A DNA stretch of 64,000 nt from Clostridia bacterium. Its GTDB lineage: Bacteria; Bacillota; Clostridia; Oscillospirales; Acutalibacteraceae. Each line of letters opens with the position of its first letter. The stretch's first letter is position 1. The stretch is taken from the NCBI GenBank assembly GCA_900767025.1, contig CAAFXS010000066.1, positions 21,386 to 85,385 on the forward strand, written 5' to 3'. Below are positions 51,425 to 60,709 of the stretch, one piece after another. Below the pieces are notes generated by a model. It worked only from the letters and a program-made list of their open reading frames with translations. It was not told the DNA's origin and searched no databases. The position numbers and the translations under genes were made by a program.

Positions 51425-52273
51425 ATGAGGATAATTGAATTTATAATTGAAGAAAAAGATGACGGAAAAGAAATCCGTGATTTTCTGCGGAATTTCGGTG
51501 TTTCCTCCGCATTGCTGACAAAGCTGAAAAGTACTGAAAACGGAGTAACAAAAAACGGTGATTTTGCCCGTGCAATCGACAGAATTCACACCGGTGACAG
51601 GCTTAAAATATCCATTGAAAGCAGCGGCAAAATGCCTGCTGCTTCAGACGGCAACGGCGTTGGAATTCTTTATAATGATGAGGATCTTCTTGTCCTTGAC
51701 AAGCCGCCTTATATGCCTGTTCACGAAAGCAGAAACCACCGCGGCGACGCCTTGTCAAACGCCGCCGCAAAATATATGGACAGTGATACCGCTTTTCGTG
51801 CGGTGTTTCGCCTTGACAGGGATACAAGCGGTGCAGTTGTCATTGCAAAAAACGAGCTTGCCGCCTGCAAGCTTGCAGGAAAAATCAAAAAGGATTATTA
51901 CGCCGTTTGCCAAGGCGCAATGACCGGTGAAGGAACAATTGATTTGCCCATAAGGCGAGTAAGGGAAAGCATCATTGAAAGAGGCGTTTTCCCCGACGGC
52001 GAAAGAGCCGTTACTCACTGGAAAGCCGTTAAAACCGTTAATGACAGAACGCTGCTGAAAATAAATCTTGAAACAGGCAGAACTCACCAAATAAGAGTGC
52101 ATTTTGCCCATTTGGGTCATCCTCTGCTGGGCGACACTCTTTACGGCGGTGAATGTGATGAAATCAGCCGTCAGGCTCTGCACTGCAAAACCGTTTATTT
52201 CACCCACCCGATTACAGAGAAATATATTGTAATTGACAGCGAATTCCCAGATGATTTTAAAGGACTGATTTAA
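51425..52273 (+). CDS. RluA-family pseudouridine synthase
   Basis: 282 residues from ATG 51425. N-terminal S4-like region (~1-70: DGKEIRDFLRNFGVSSALLT), then the catalytic domain with PYMPVHESRNHRGDA, FRLDRDTSGAVVIAKNE near 133 (catalytic aspartate) and GRTHQIRVHFAHLGHPLLGD near 220. Target RNA not known. No ribosome binding site precedes the ATG, which sits right after the T-run of the ilvE terminator; an in-frame TTG at 51404 lies inside the hairpin and is unlikely. It shares one base with the next gene (TAATG). Confidence 0.88.
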   Translation: MRIIEFIIEEKDDGKEIRDFLRNFGVSSALLTKLKSTENGVTKNGDFARAIDRIHTGDRLKISIESSGKMPAASDGNGVGILYNDEDLLVLDKPPYMPVHESRNHRGDALSNAAAKYMDSDTAFRAVFRLDRDTSGAVVIAKNELAACKLAGKIKKDYYAVCQGAMTGEGTIDLPIRRVRESIIERGVFPDGERAVTHWKAVKTVNDRTLLKINLETGRTHQIRVHFAHLGHPLLGDTLYGGECDEISRQALHCKTVYFTHPITEKYIVIDSEFPDDFKGLI

Positions 52274-53193
52274 TGCCTGCATATTCAAGCCACTGTATAT
52301 TTGCAAGGGAGCTGCTCCCCTTTTTATACACCGATGCTGATTTTGAAATCAACGAGGACGCCGTAATGATAGGCACTCAGGGGCCTGACATTTTCTTTTT
52401 CCACAGGGTATTTCCCTGGATGCCCGGCAAGTCACTGAGGAAAACAGGCTCGGCACTCCACCGTGCAAAGCCTGCGGATATCCTTGATGCAATGAGGTCC
52501 TACTGCTCCGTTTCCAAGAAAAAGGACATTGCAAAATCCTATGTCAGCGGATTTATTATGCACTACGCTCTTGACAGGCGGTGCCACCCGTATGTGTATA
52601 GCTATCAGGACAAAATACTGAAAAGCAGACTCTTAACCAATCCTCACACGGCACACAACACCATTGAAATGGCCATGGACTCATATTTGCTGAGCAAGCG
52701 CTTTGCCGTGCCGGAGCCGGCTTTATTTGACACCTCCTGCACTGTAACCGAGGATGAGGAAGTGCTTGGGGAAACAGGCAGGCTTTACAGTTATGTTATA
52801 CCCCGTGTTCTCAACCGAAGCATCGGCGAAAAAGACGGAGCAACAGCCATTAGGGATATGAAAAGAATTCAGGAGCTGACCTCTCACGCCACATTGAGCA
52901 AGCGGTTACTGATAAATTTTGTTGATATACTTATTGCGCCTTTTTCGAGAAATTATAAATTTTCCGCAATGCTAAGGCCTAAGGACTTGGAAAAAGCAAA
53001 AAAATATGGTAATATAGACAACAGACAATGGAATTCACCCTTTGACAATAGCATCCACTTTGAAAGCTTTGAGGACTTGTTTGAGCTGGCAAAGCTTGAT
53101 GCAAAGCAGATGATTACTCAATTCCAAAACGGTGAGGATACCGTTAAAATAACCAACAATATTTCATTTTTAACAGGAGTGCAAGCAGAATGA
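52273..53193 (+). CDS. Zinc-dependent phospholipase C-like protein
   Basis: 306 residues, cytoplasmic by sequence (no signal peptide). The family pattern of spaced metal ligands is visible: SSHCIFARELLP at the start, GTQGPDIFFFHR near 37, FIMHYALDRRCHPYVY near 98, and HTAHNTIEMAMD near 122. This zinc-dependent PLC-like family is common in Clostridia; whether it cleaves phospholipids in vivo is open. It overlaps the RluA-type gene by one base and luxS by four (ATGA). Confidence 0.8.
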   Translation: MPAYSSHCIFARELLPFLYTDADFEINEDAVMIGTQGPDIFFFHRVFPWMPGKSLRKTGSALHRAKPADILDAMRSYCSVSKKKDIAKSYVSGFIMHYALDRRCHPYVYSYQDKILKSRLLTNPHTAHNTIEMAMDSYLLSKRFAVPEPALFDTSCTVTEDEEVLGETGRLYSYVIPRVLNRSIGEKDGATAIRDMKRIQELTSHATLSKRLLINFVDILIAPFSRNYKFSAMLRPKDLEKAKKYGNIDNRQWNSPFDNSIHFESFEDLFELAKLDAKQMITQFQNGEDTVKITNNISFLTGVQAE

Positions 53194-53660
53194 AAACTAT
53201 ACCCAGCTTTCAGATTGACCACAATATTTTAAAAAAAGGAATTTACATCAGCAGAATTGATGATGATATCACAACATATGACATCCGTATGCGTGAGCCT
53301 AACAGGGAACCTGTTATGACAAATGCGGCAATGCATACCATTGAGCATCTTTTTGCTACATATGTACGCAACACCGAATTCGGTGATAATATTATTTATT
53401 TCGGTCCCATGGGATGCAGAACGGGATTTTATTTCCTTACAAGGAGCTTAAGTGATAATTACAGCATTAAGCTTATAAGAGAGGCTTTTCAGTTTATCGC
53501 CGATTACTGGGGTGTTGTTCCCGGGGTTTCCCCAAAGGAGTGCGGCAACTGCCTTGACCACAACCTTGCCCAAGCCAAAGAGGAATCAAAGGCATTTCTT
53601 AAAATAATAGAAAACTGGACAAAGGATGATTTAAAATACCCCACCGCAGAAGAGGAATAA
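53190..53660 (+). CDS. luxS: S-ribosylhomocysteine lyase
   Basis: Splits S-ribosylhomocysteine to homocysteine and DPD, the precursor of autoinducer-2, in the methyl cycle. 156 residues. Metal ligands in MHTIEHLFATYVRN (both histidines) and in ECGNCLDHNL (cysteine), catalytic cysteine in GPMGCRTGFYFL. The partner nucleosidase gene (mtnN/pfs) is not in the window. The start lies in the end of the PLC-like gene with AGGAG upstream. Confidence 0.95.
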   Translation: MKTIPSFQIDHNILKKGIYISRIDDDITTYDIRMREPNREPVMTNAAMHTIEHLFATYVRNTEFGDNIIYFGPMGCRTGFYFLTRSLSDNYSIKLIREAFQFIADYWGVVPGVSPKECGNCLDHNLAQAKEESKAFLKIIENWTKDDLKYPTAEEE

Positions 53661-53667
53661 GATAGAT

Positions 53668-53700
53668 AAAGAGCTGTGCAAAACGCACAGCTCTTTGTTT
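53668..53700. terminator. Bidirectional terminator between luxS and the serine hydrolase gene
   Basis: Perfect 12-bp stem AAAGAGCTGTGC (53668-53679) / GCACAGCTCTTT (53685-53696), loop AAAAC. Confidence 0.9.
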
Positions 53701-55295
53701 TATTCTTCAAATTTTCCTTTGAAATCAGGCTCAACAATGGGTAAGCCCAGGGTTTTTACCGCGGCTTTAACTGCGTCCTCGGTAATTTCGCTCCTGATAG
53801 GCATACCCGTAAAGGTCATATAGTAAATAACCAAATCCTGTAATCTCGGGGTCATATCGTTAGTAATTTTTACCGACTTGTCATCATCGTCAAATTTAAA
53901 GGTGAACTTTCTTACATGGGCGGTTTCAATTGGTCTTATCCACAGCTTGAGAGTTCCGTCCTCCTGCCAAGCCGCCTTTGAATATGTATGATAATGCAGG
54001 TCTCCCAAGGTGATTTCGGACATACGGTATTCACCGTCCATACCAACATCAATGGTGTTTTCGTATTCCTTTTCTTTCCAGTGAAAGCTGAGCTTATCCT
54101 TGTCAAAGGTCAGCTTCATCTCGTTGATTTCACCGGGCTTGTTATAAAGCATTTGAGTTATTGTAATTGTAACAACTGAAACGAACTCGGAGGTTTTGCA
54201 CTTAATGAGTCTGCCTGAAATTCTTTCCTCCATTTCGCTGTTTCTTTCTGTTGCAGGCAAATCCTCAACAGCTAAATTGTCAATGGTTGCACACATTTCA
54301 TTGTACGCCTCTTCATTTTCGGGAAGAGGTGCATAACCGAAGCACTGGGGAAAGTATTTCCAAAATACCTTCATAATTTTGTAGTCCTCTGCCTCACCGC
54401 AGTTGAGAACAACAAGCGCATCATAATCGGGGAAAAGGAAACAGCGCTGACCGAATAGTCCGTCAGCTCTTGAGCTGTTGGCAATGGGGTTTCTCCAGAA
54501 GCAGTAGCCGTAGCCCTCCATATTATCAATATAGCCGTCCCTTACGGAATTTACCTGCTTTCTTGTGGCCTCTTTTACCCAAAGCTCGGGTATAATCTGA
54601 GTGCCGTCAATCCATTTACCATCATGAAGATACGGCAGGAAGAACTTGGCAATATCCTCGCTCTTCATATAGAGTCCCCAGCCGCCTGCACTGTTGCCGA
54701 CACCGTCGGTTTCCCAAAACGGCTTTTCAATTCCGAGAGGCTCAAAAATCCTCGGATACAGGTAATCAAGAACACTCATACCCGTAACCTTGGAAATAAT
54801 GGCAGAAAGCATAAATGTGTTTTCCGAAATATAATTAAACATAGTGTTTGGAGGGAGCATAAAGGTTGCACCCATAAAATTGGCAATCCAGTCCTTCTGA
54901 CCCTTTTCGTCAAGAACAGTGATAAGCTTGTCGGTATGCATAGTCAAAAGCATACGGACCGTAAGCATTCTGTTAAAGGGCCTTTTGCTCATTGTGTATT
55001 CAGGGAAAAAGGATGCTACTCTGTCATTAAGACTCAAAAGACCTTCGTCCACCGCAAAGCCCACTGCGGTTGATGTAACCGATTTGCTCATTGAATAGAG
55101 CACATGAGGCATATCTGCATTGTATGGCTTGAAAAATCCCTGTGCGCAGATTTTATCCCTGCAAACCACGGTAAAGCTTTGAAGTCCCAAGCCTTTTTCC
55201 TGAATTTCATTAAGGAACGCTGTTATAACCTTACTGTCAACACCAACCTCCTCAGGCGTTGTGTGCTCCAGTTGGTACTGATTAAGTCTTTCCAT
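53700..55295 (-). CDS. Serine hydrolase of the beta-lactamase / class C family
   Basis: 531 residues. The beta-lactamase domain (~10-360) carries the catalytic SxxK in YSMSKSVTSTAV near 70 and the YxN-like YISENTFML near 153. A C-terminal ~150-residue beta-rich domain (~380-520) follows, as in some D-aminopeptidases and esterases. No signal peptide, so it is likely cytoplasmic and not a beta-lactamase in function; an esterase or peptidase is more likely. GGAGGGGG precedes the ATG. It is transcribed alone. Confidence 0.85.
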   Translation of the reverse strand: MERLNQYQLEHTTPEEVGVDSKVITAFLNEIQEKGLGLQSFTVVCRDKICAQGFFKPYNADMPHVLYSMSKSVTSTAVGFAVDEGLLSLNDRVASFFPEYTMSKRPFNRMLTVRMLLTMHTDKLITVLDEKGQKDWIANFMGATFMLPPNTMFNYISENTFMLSAIISKVTGMSVLDYLYPRIFEPLGIEKPFWETDGVGNSAGGWGLYMKSEDIAKFFLPYLHDGKWIDGTQIIPELWVKEATRKQVNSVRDGYIDNMEGYGYCFWRNPIANSSRADGLFGQRCFLFPDYDALVVLNCGEAEDYKIMKVFWKYFPQCFGYAPLPENEEAYNEMCATIDNLAVEDLPATERNSEMEERISGRLIKCKTSEFVSVVTITITQMLYNKPGEINEMKLTFDKDKLSFHWKEKEYENTIDVGMDGEYRMSEITLGDLHYHTYSKAAWQEDGTLKLWIRPIETAHVRKFTFKFDDDDKSVKITNDMTPRLQDLVIYYMTFTGMPIRSEITEDAVKAAVKTLGLPIVEPDFKGKFEE

Positions 55296-55340
55296 TAAAA
55301 ATTCCCCCTCCTGTACGCAAGGTACGGTACATATATGTTT

Positions 55341-55369
55341 ATTTTACAATATTAGGAAAAACTTTTCAA
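55341..55369 (-). promoter_or_regulatory. Promoter of the serine hydrolase gene
   Basis: On the minus strand TTGAAA (55369-55364), 17 bases, TAAAAT (55346-55341). Confidence 0.55.
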
Positions 55370-55428
55370 CAGAGAAAGCCCTAAAAAATATAAATTTAAT
55401 ATAAACATTTAATATAGTTTAAAAGTAA

Positions 55429-55456
55429 TTGACATTTTATGCATTAAATGTATAAT
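55429..55456 (+). promoter_or_regulatory. Promoter of the CHAP-domain gene
   Basis: TTGACA (55429-55434), 16-base spacer, TATAAT (55451-55456). Confidence 0.7.
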
Positions 55457-55493
55457 AAAAAATAGGTAATTATATTTATTTGAGGTAAATGTG

Positions 55494-56720
55494 ATGTTTA
55501 AATTTAAGCGGATAACCTGTTTGGTTATTTCAGTGCTGTTAACGGCGGCCGCGATTACTCCCTTTAAGGCTTTCGCTGCGTCTGAAAATCAAATAAGGGA
55601 AAAAATCGTTTCCGTGGCTTCTGCGGAGGTTGGCTACACAGGCACTTCATCATATTCAAAATACGGAGACTGGTACGGTTATCAGGGTGGTTGGTGCACA
55701 ACCTTTGTTTTGTGGTGCTACAACGAGGCAGGCAACAAGCTGGGCGTTAAGCTATACGGCAACAATGTTACGCCCACAGGCGGTAACTGTAACAGTATGA
55801 TAAGCTGGTACAAAAACAAGGGCAGGTATTATACCCGGGGCAGCTACACGCCCAAAGCCGGCGACCTTGTGTTTTTTGACTGGAGCGGCAACGGCTCCTC
55901 ACAGCATGTGGGAATAGTTGATTATGTGTCAGGCAGTACCATCCACACCATAGAGGGCAACTGCTCGGGTAAGGTTAAGGCAAGGGAATACACCACCTCG
56001 GGTTCAAAGCCTTACAATAATGTCAGCTCCATTATGGGATATGCCGTGCCCGATTTTTCAAAGGTTTCAAGCGGCGGCAGTGCTCAAACCACAAAGAAAA
56101 CAACGGCAAAAACCACAACAAAAAAACAAACGGTAAAAACAACAACAAAAGCTACAGTAAAAACAACTGAAAAAACCACTGAAAGCACAACGGCTTCAAC
56201 CACAAAAAAGCAGACCACAACAGAGCCTGTTAAGGTTGAAAAGCTTACCATAAGTGCGTCGGATTACGAATTAAAGGTGGGCGATACCGTTAAACTAAAC
56301 TATAATGTTGAGCCTGAAAAGGCAAAGGCGGTTATCGGTTACTTCTGTGACGAAGAGGGTATTATTCAGATTGACACCGGCGGTGACATAACCGCCATAG
56401 GCTCGGGAACGGCAACGGTTGTTGTGTGTGCTAATGACGAGCTTTACAGCCAGTGCAGCTTTACGGTAACAGATGCAGTTGCCGAGGTAACGACCTTGAG
56501 CAGTGATACACCGCGTCAGGTTGTGGGCAAGGTTGAAAGCAAGGAGGATCCCACAAAGGATATAAAAAGCACGTTGGCGGCTATGGGCGTTAACTTCCAC
56601 GCCCTTGAGCAAAACAAAGAGCAGTATTTTATCCCCCTTGGGATTATAACTGGTACGGCACTGATTTGTGTGTTTATTTTAATCGGGAAGAAAATCCGTA
56701 AAAGGACAGGCAGTAAATAG
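55494..56720 (+). CDS. CHAP-domain cell-wall hydrolase with Thr/Lys linker, Ig-like domain and membrane anchor
   Basis: 408 residues. Signal peptide 1-28 (ends KAFAA). CHAP amidase/peptidase domain (~35-185): catalytic cysteine in GGWCTTFVLWCYN, histidine in SSQHVGIVDYV and IEGNCSGKV. A linker of ~50 residues made almost only of Thr and Lys (~195-247) leads to a Big2/Ig-like domain (~250-330; LTISASDYELKVGDTVKLNY, AIGSGTATVVVCA). A membrane segment (IPLGIITGTALICVFILIGK) and basic tail close it. So the enzyme is held at the membrane by its C-terminus and the linker spans the wall. GAGGT precedes ATG 55494; a GTG one codon earlier is possible. Confidence 0.86.
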   Translation: MFKFKRITCLVISVLLTAAAITPFKAFAASENQIREKIVSVASAEVGYTGTSSYSKYGDWYGYQGGWCTTFVLWCYNEAGNKLGVKLYGNNVTPTGGNCNSMISWYKNKGRYYTRGSYTPKAGDLVFFDWSGNGSSQHVGIVDYVSGSTIHTIEGNCSGKVKAREYTTSGSKPYNNVSSIMGYAVPDFSKVSSGGSAQTTKKTTAKTTTKKQTVKTTTKATVKTTEKTTESTTASTTKKQTTTEPVKVEKLTISASDYELKVGDTVKLNYNVEPEKAKAVIGYFCDEEGIIQIDTGGDITAIGSGTATVVVCANDELYSQCSFTVTDAVAEVTTLSSDTPRQVVGKVESKEDPTKDIKSTLAAMGVNFHALEQNKEQYFIPLGIITGTALICVFILIGKKIRKRTGSK

Positions 56721-56731
56721 AGGAGAATAAT

Positions 56732-58621
56732 ATGAAACAAAAAATGAATAAGCAAAAGGCTGAAGGTATCGTTAAAAAATGGCTTCTTTTAATAATTGAT
56801 GTTACACTTTTCACATTCTGCAATGTTATAATTTTTTACATATCAAACGGCGGCTCGATAGACAGTTCAGCATATCTGCAGGTGCTTTTCAATGCTTACC
56901 ATATGGCAGTGCTTTGCGTATTGGTGGGTGTGGTTAACTATTTTTTCAGGCTGTACAAAAGCGTATGGACCTTTGCAGGAACTACGGAAATTATCTCCTG
57001 TGCCAAGGCATCGCTTTGCGACGCCGCAATCCTGTACCTTTTTGACAAGATTATTTTCAACATGATTTTAGGACGACCTATCCTTCCTGTTTATGCATAT
57101 GTAATCAACTTTGTTTTCATTATGTTCTGCACCTGTGCACCGAGAATAGGATACAGGCTTTTAAGAAGCGAGCTTAAAAACCAGATTTTTTCTTCCTCAA
57201 ACAGCTTTGCAAAAAGAGTAATGATAGTCGGTGCAGGCTACACGGGAAACACCATAATCGACGATTTGAGAGCCAACAGAAAGGAAAAATATCTTCCTGT
57301 TGTTGCCGTTGACGATAATCCTTCAAAAAAAGGCAAGCGCATCAGCGGTGTTAAAATCGCCGGAAATATTGAGGAAATTCCAAAGATTGTTGAGGAATAC
57401 AATGTTGACGAGATTTTTATATGCATACCATCGGCATCAAAGCACAGAATAAATGAAATAGTAAAAATCACCACCTCAACAGGAAAGGAAACAAAAATCA
57501 CTCCCTCAATAGAGGAGATGATTAATAACAACAATCCTGCATCCAAGCGCATTAGAAAGGTTGAAATTACCGACCTGCTTTCACGCGACGAGGTTAAGCT
57601 TGATATTGCAGTGTGCAAATATCTTATTGACACTACAATTCTTGTTACCGGCGGCGGTGGCTCAATCGGCTCACAGATTTGCCATCAGTGTGCAAGATAT
57701 AATCCAAAAACCATTGTAATTTTTGATATCTATGAAAACTGTGCCTTTGAGCTTGAAAACGAGCTAAAAAATATGTACGGCGATAAAATCAATATCCAGG
57801 TGCGTATCGGCTCTGTTCGTGACACAAACAGGCTTGATGAGGTGTTTGAAGAATTCCACCCCGATGTTGTTTTCCACGCCGCTGCCCACAAGCATGTTCC
57901 TCTTATGGAGGATTCGCCCTGCGAGGCAGTTAAGAACAATGTTTTCGGCACATATAATGTTGCCGTTACTGCGGACAAATTCAAGGTTCCGAAAATGGTT
58001 ATTCTTTCAACGGACAAGGCTGTTAACCCCACAAATGTAATGGGTGCAACAAAGAGAATCGGTGAAATTATTGTTCAGTATATGAACAGCATCAGCAAAA
58101 ATACTCAGTATGCCGCAGTGCGTTTCGGTAATGTTTTGGGCTCTCACGGCTCCGTTATCCCTATCTTCAAAAAACAGATTGAAGAGGGCGGTCCCGTTTG
58201 CGTAACCCATCCCGATATTACACGATACTTTATGACAATTCCCGAGGCGGCTCAGCTTGTTTGCCAGGCAGGCGGTCTTGCCAAGGGCGGAGAGGTGTTC
58301 GTTCTTGATATGGGCGAGCCTGTGAAAATTATGGACTTGGCGGAAAACCTTATCAAATTATCGGGCTTTACCGTTGAAGAGATAGGAATTAAAATTACAG
58401 GTCTGCGTCCGGGCGAAAAGCTTTATGAGGAGCTTGCCATGGACAGCGAAATGGAAACAAGGCAGCGCACTGCAAATGAAAAGATTTTTGTTAATCAGCC
58501 TATGGTAATTGACGAAAAGCAGTTTGAAGCAATGCTTGACAGCCTTCGTGATATTGATGAAGACAATGTAAGAGAAAAGCTTATGCAGATAGTACCTAAC
58601 TATCATCCTGCAAAAAACTAA
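56732..58621 (+). CDS. Membrane-bound nucleotide-sugar 4,6-dehydratase (CapD/FlaA1/PglF type)
   Basis: 629 residues. Four N-terminal membrane segments (~15-135), a CoA-binding-like Rossmann domain (VMIVGAGYTGNTIIDDL near 155), then the catalytic SDR domain with VTGGGGSIGSQICHQCA near 305, HAAAHKHVPLMEDSP near 390 and STDKAVNPTNVMGATKR near 430. The usual tyrosine of YxxxK is methionine (MGATK), as in PglF-type UDP-GlcNAc 4,6-dehydratases. It makes a 4-keto-6-deoxy sugar for surface glycans. GGAGAA precedes the ATG; 11 bases after the CHAP gene. Confidence 0.9.
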   Translation: MKQKMNKQKAEGIVKKWLLLIIDVTLFTFCNVIIFYISNGGSIDSSAYLQVLFNAYHMAVLCVLVGVVNYFFRLYKSVWTFAGTTEIISCAKASLCDAAILYLFDKIIFNMILGRPILPVYAYVINFVFIMFCTCAPRIGYRLLRSELKNQIFSSSNSFAKRVMIVGAGYTGNTIIDDLRANRKEKYLPVVAVDDNPSKKGKRISGVKIAGNIEEIPKIVEEYNVDEIFICIPSASKHRINEIVKITTSTGKETKITPSIEEMINNNNPASKRIRKVEITDLLSRDEVKLDIAVCKYLIDTTILVTGGGGSIGSQICHQCARYNPKTIVIFDIYENCAFELENELKNMYGDKINIQVRIGSVRDTNRLDEVFEEFHPDVVFHAAAHKHVPLMEDSPCEAVKNNVFGTYNVAVTADKFKVPKMVILSTDKAVNPTNVMGATKRIGEIIVQYMNSISKNTQYAAVRFGNVLGSHGSVIPIFKKQIEEGGPVCVTHPDITRYFMTIPEAAQLVCQAGGLAKGGEVFVLDMGEPVKIMDLAENLIKLSGFTVEEIGIKITGLRPGEKLYEELAMDSEMETRQRTANEKIFVNQPMVIDEKQFEAMLDSLRDIDEDNVREKLMQIVPNYHPAKN

Positions 58622-58653
58622 ATGAGTACATATAATAATTCTGGTGTTCAATT

Positions 58654-60027
58654 TTGAAAAATAGTAATCCATCTTCAAACAAAAAAACTAAAAACAGGAA
58701 TTATTATTCCTCATATCCCCGCATTTTTGCTTTGAGCTTTGTCCTGCTTATACTTGTAGGAACATTTCTCTTGATGCTGCCTATTTCGACTAAAGGCGAA
58801 AACGTGTCCTTTTTGGACGCATTATTCACTGCAACCTCCGCAAGCTGTGTTACAGGTCTCGTTCTGTTTGACACATTTACAAGGTGGACTCTTTTCGGTC
58901 AGCTTGTAATTCTGTGTATGATACAGATTGGCGGGCTTGGCTTTATCACAATAGTCACAATGCTTACAAGATTTATAAAAAAGCGTGTCAGCCTAAGAGA
59001 AAAGCTGATGCTTAGGGAAAGCATCGGAACCATCTTCAAGGGCGAGCTGAAATCACTTGTGAGAATTGTGCTTTTAGGCACGGTGCTGTTTGAGCTGGCA
59101 GGAGCTATAGTGCTATCTACCCAGTTCATACCCGAAATGGGTGCAAAAAACGGAATTTACACATCTGTTTTTCTGTCGGTTTCAGCCTTTTGTAACGCAG
59201 GCTTTGATGTTATGGGAAGAGTTAACCCCGGTTCATCATTGATAACCGTTAACGACAATCCTATAATAATTATAACAATTTCCATGCTTGTTATTATCGG
59301 CGGTATCGGCTTCATTGTATGGGACGAAATTGTGCAGAAAAAAGCAAAATTCAAAAGATTCAGCGTTCACACAAAGCTGGTGCTTATTACAACTGCAATT
59401 CTTCTTGTGCTTGGCACCGTTTTGTTTTGCATATTTGAATGGAACAACACTCTTGCAGATATGCCGGTTTGGCAAAAGCTGCTTAACGCCTTTTTCTCCG
59501 GCGTAACGCCAAGGACAGCAGGCTTTAACAGCACACCTACAAACGAGCTCAGCGGTGCGTCGCAAATGATAACATATGCATTAATGTTTATCGGCGGTTC
59601 CTCAGGCTCAACTGCCGGCGGTATAAAAACCACCACTGTTGCGGTTTTGGTGCTGTGTGCGGCGGCTACAATACGCAGCAGAAAGCACATTGAAATATTC
59701 GGCAGACGGCTTACCTCCGAAACAATCAGAAAAACCGCCTCTATTGTTACAATTAATTTTTCGGCAGTGCTTGCGGCATCGGCAATAATCAGCATATGCC
59801 AGCCTGAATTTGCTTATTCGGATATACTTTTTGAATGCATTTCCGCCATCGGTACAGTCGGTATGACAAGGGGCATAACGCCACTGCTCAGTACCTTGCC
59901 GAAAATCGTTATCATCACCCTAATGTTTATGGGAAGAATTACATCTTTGACATTTGCTTTTCTTATAATGTACCGAAGCAGGACAACCTCTACGGAAAAG
60001 CCACGGGACAGCCTGCTTATAGGTTAG
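58654..60027 (+). CDS. ktrB: Potassium uptake protein, KtrB/TrkH membrane subunit
   Basis: 457 residues. Four pore repeats, each with a filter glycine: TSASCVTGLVLFDT, SAFCNAGFDVMG, TPRTAGFNSTP and AIGTVGMTRGITPLL. The length fits KtrB. The start is TTG at 58654; no in-frame ATG exists before the first membrane segment. The ribosome binding site is weak (TGGTG), and the first 20 residues are basic. It pairs with the regulatory subunit gene that follows after 27 bases. Confidence 0.92.
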   Translation: MKNSNPSSNKKTKNRNYYSSYPRIFALSFVLLILVGTFLLMLPISTKGENVSFLDALFTATSASCVTGLVLFDTFTRWTLFGQLVILCMIQIGGLGFITIVTMLTRFIKKRVSLREKLMLRESIGTIFKGELKSLVRIVLLGTVLFELAGAIVLSTQFIPEMGAKNGIYTSVFLSVSAFCNAGFDVMGRVNPGSSLITVNDNPIIIITISMLVIIGGIGFIVWDEIVQKKAKFKRFSVHTKLVLITTAILLVLGTVLFCIFEWNNTLADMPVWQKLLNAFFSGVTPRTAGFNSTPTNELSGASQMITYALMFIGGSSGSTAGGIKTTTVAVLVLCAAATIRSRKHIEIFGRRLTSETIRKTASIVTINFSAVLAASAIISICQPEFAYSDILFECISAIGTVGMTRGITPLLSTLPKIVIITLMFMGRITSLTFAFLIMYRSRTTSTEKPRDSLLIG

Positions 60028-60054
60028 AGAGAAATATATTAACAGGAGAAAATT

Positions 60055-60696
60055 ATGAAATCAATTTTAGTTATCGGTGCCGGAAAATTCGGTCATCATA
60101 TTGCAGAATATTTATGCAATATGGGCAACGATGTTATGCTTGTTGACAAAAATGCGGCGCTTATTGAGGAATATGCCGACAATGTTACAACGGCGGAAAT
60201 CGGTGATTTTACAGTTAAATCAAATCTTGCCGCCCTTGAGGTGCAGGATTATGACCATATTTTTGTATGCATCGGCGATTTTCAGGACAGTCTTGTTATA
60301 ACAAGCTATCTTAAAGAGCTGGGTGCAGGCAGTATAATCGGCAAGGCGTCATCACTTATTCACGAAAAGTTCCTACTGCAAAGCGGTGCCACGGAGGTAA
60401 TTTATCCCGAGCGGGAAAGTGCTTACAGAATGGCGGTGGAATACACAAATTCAGGTGTGTTTGACTATTTTCAGCTTAACGAAAAAACGGGAATTTATGA
60501 AATCTCCGTGCCGAATAAATGGGCAGGAAAATCCCTTGTGGATGTTAATGTAAGAAAGAAACACAACATAACCGTTATTGCTTACAAGGACGGCGACGAT
60601 GTGGTACCCATTAACTCGCCTGATTATATATTCAGTATGGCTAACCATATAATTGTTATGGGTAACAAATCGGATATCAATAAAATTGTCAGATAA
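60055..60696 (+). CDS. ktrA: Potassium uptake regulatory subunit KtrA/TrkA
   Basis: 213 residues, cytoplasmic. RCK-N domain with nucleotide-binding VIGAGKFGHHIAEYLCN and VDKNAALIEEYAD (~1-130), and TrkA-C domain (~135-213; GKSLVDVNVRKKHNITVIA). It gates KtrB in response to ATP/ADP or c-di-AMP. The NAD-type motif has GxGxFG. Aggagaaaatt precedes the ATG. 27 bases after ktrB. Confidence 0.92.
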   Translation: MKSILVIGAGKFGHHIAEYLCNMGNDVMLVDKNAALIEEYADNVTTAEIGDFTVKSNLAALEVQDYDHIFVCIGDFQDSLVITSYLKELGAGSIIGKASSLIHEKFLLQSGATEVIYPERESAYRMAVEYTNSGVFDYFQLNEKTGIYEISVPNKWAGKSLVDVNVRKKHNITVIAYKDGDDVVPINSPDYIFSMANHIIVMGNKSDINKIVR

Positions 60697-60709
60697 AGAG
60701 GTAATAAAA

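Noticed and set aside
53700..55295. Antibiotic-resistance beta-lactamase
   Set aside because: There is no signal peptide and a large extra C-terminal domain; the fold is shared with many esterases and peptidases.
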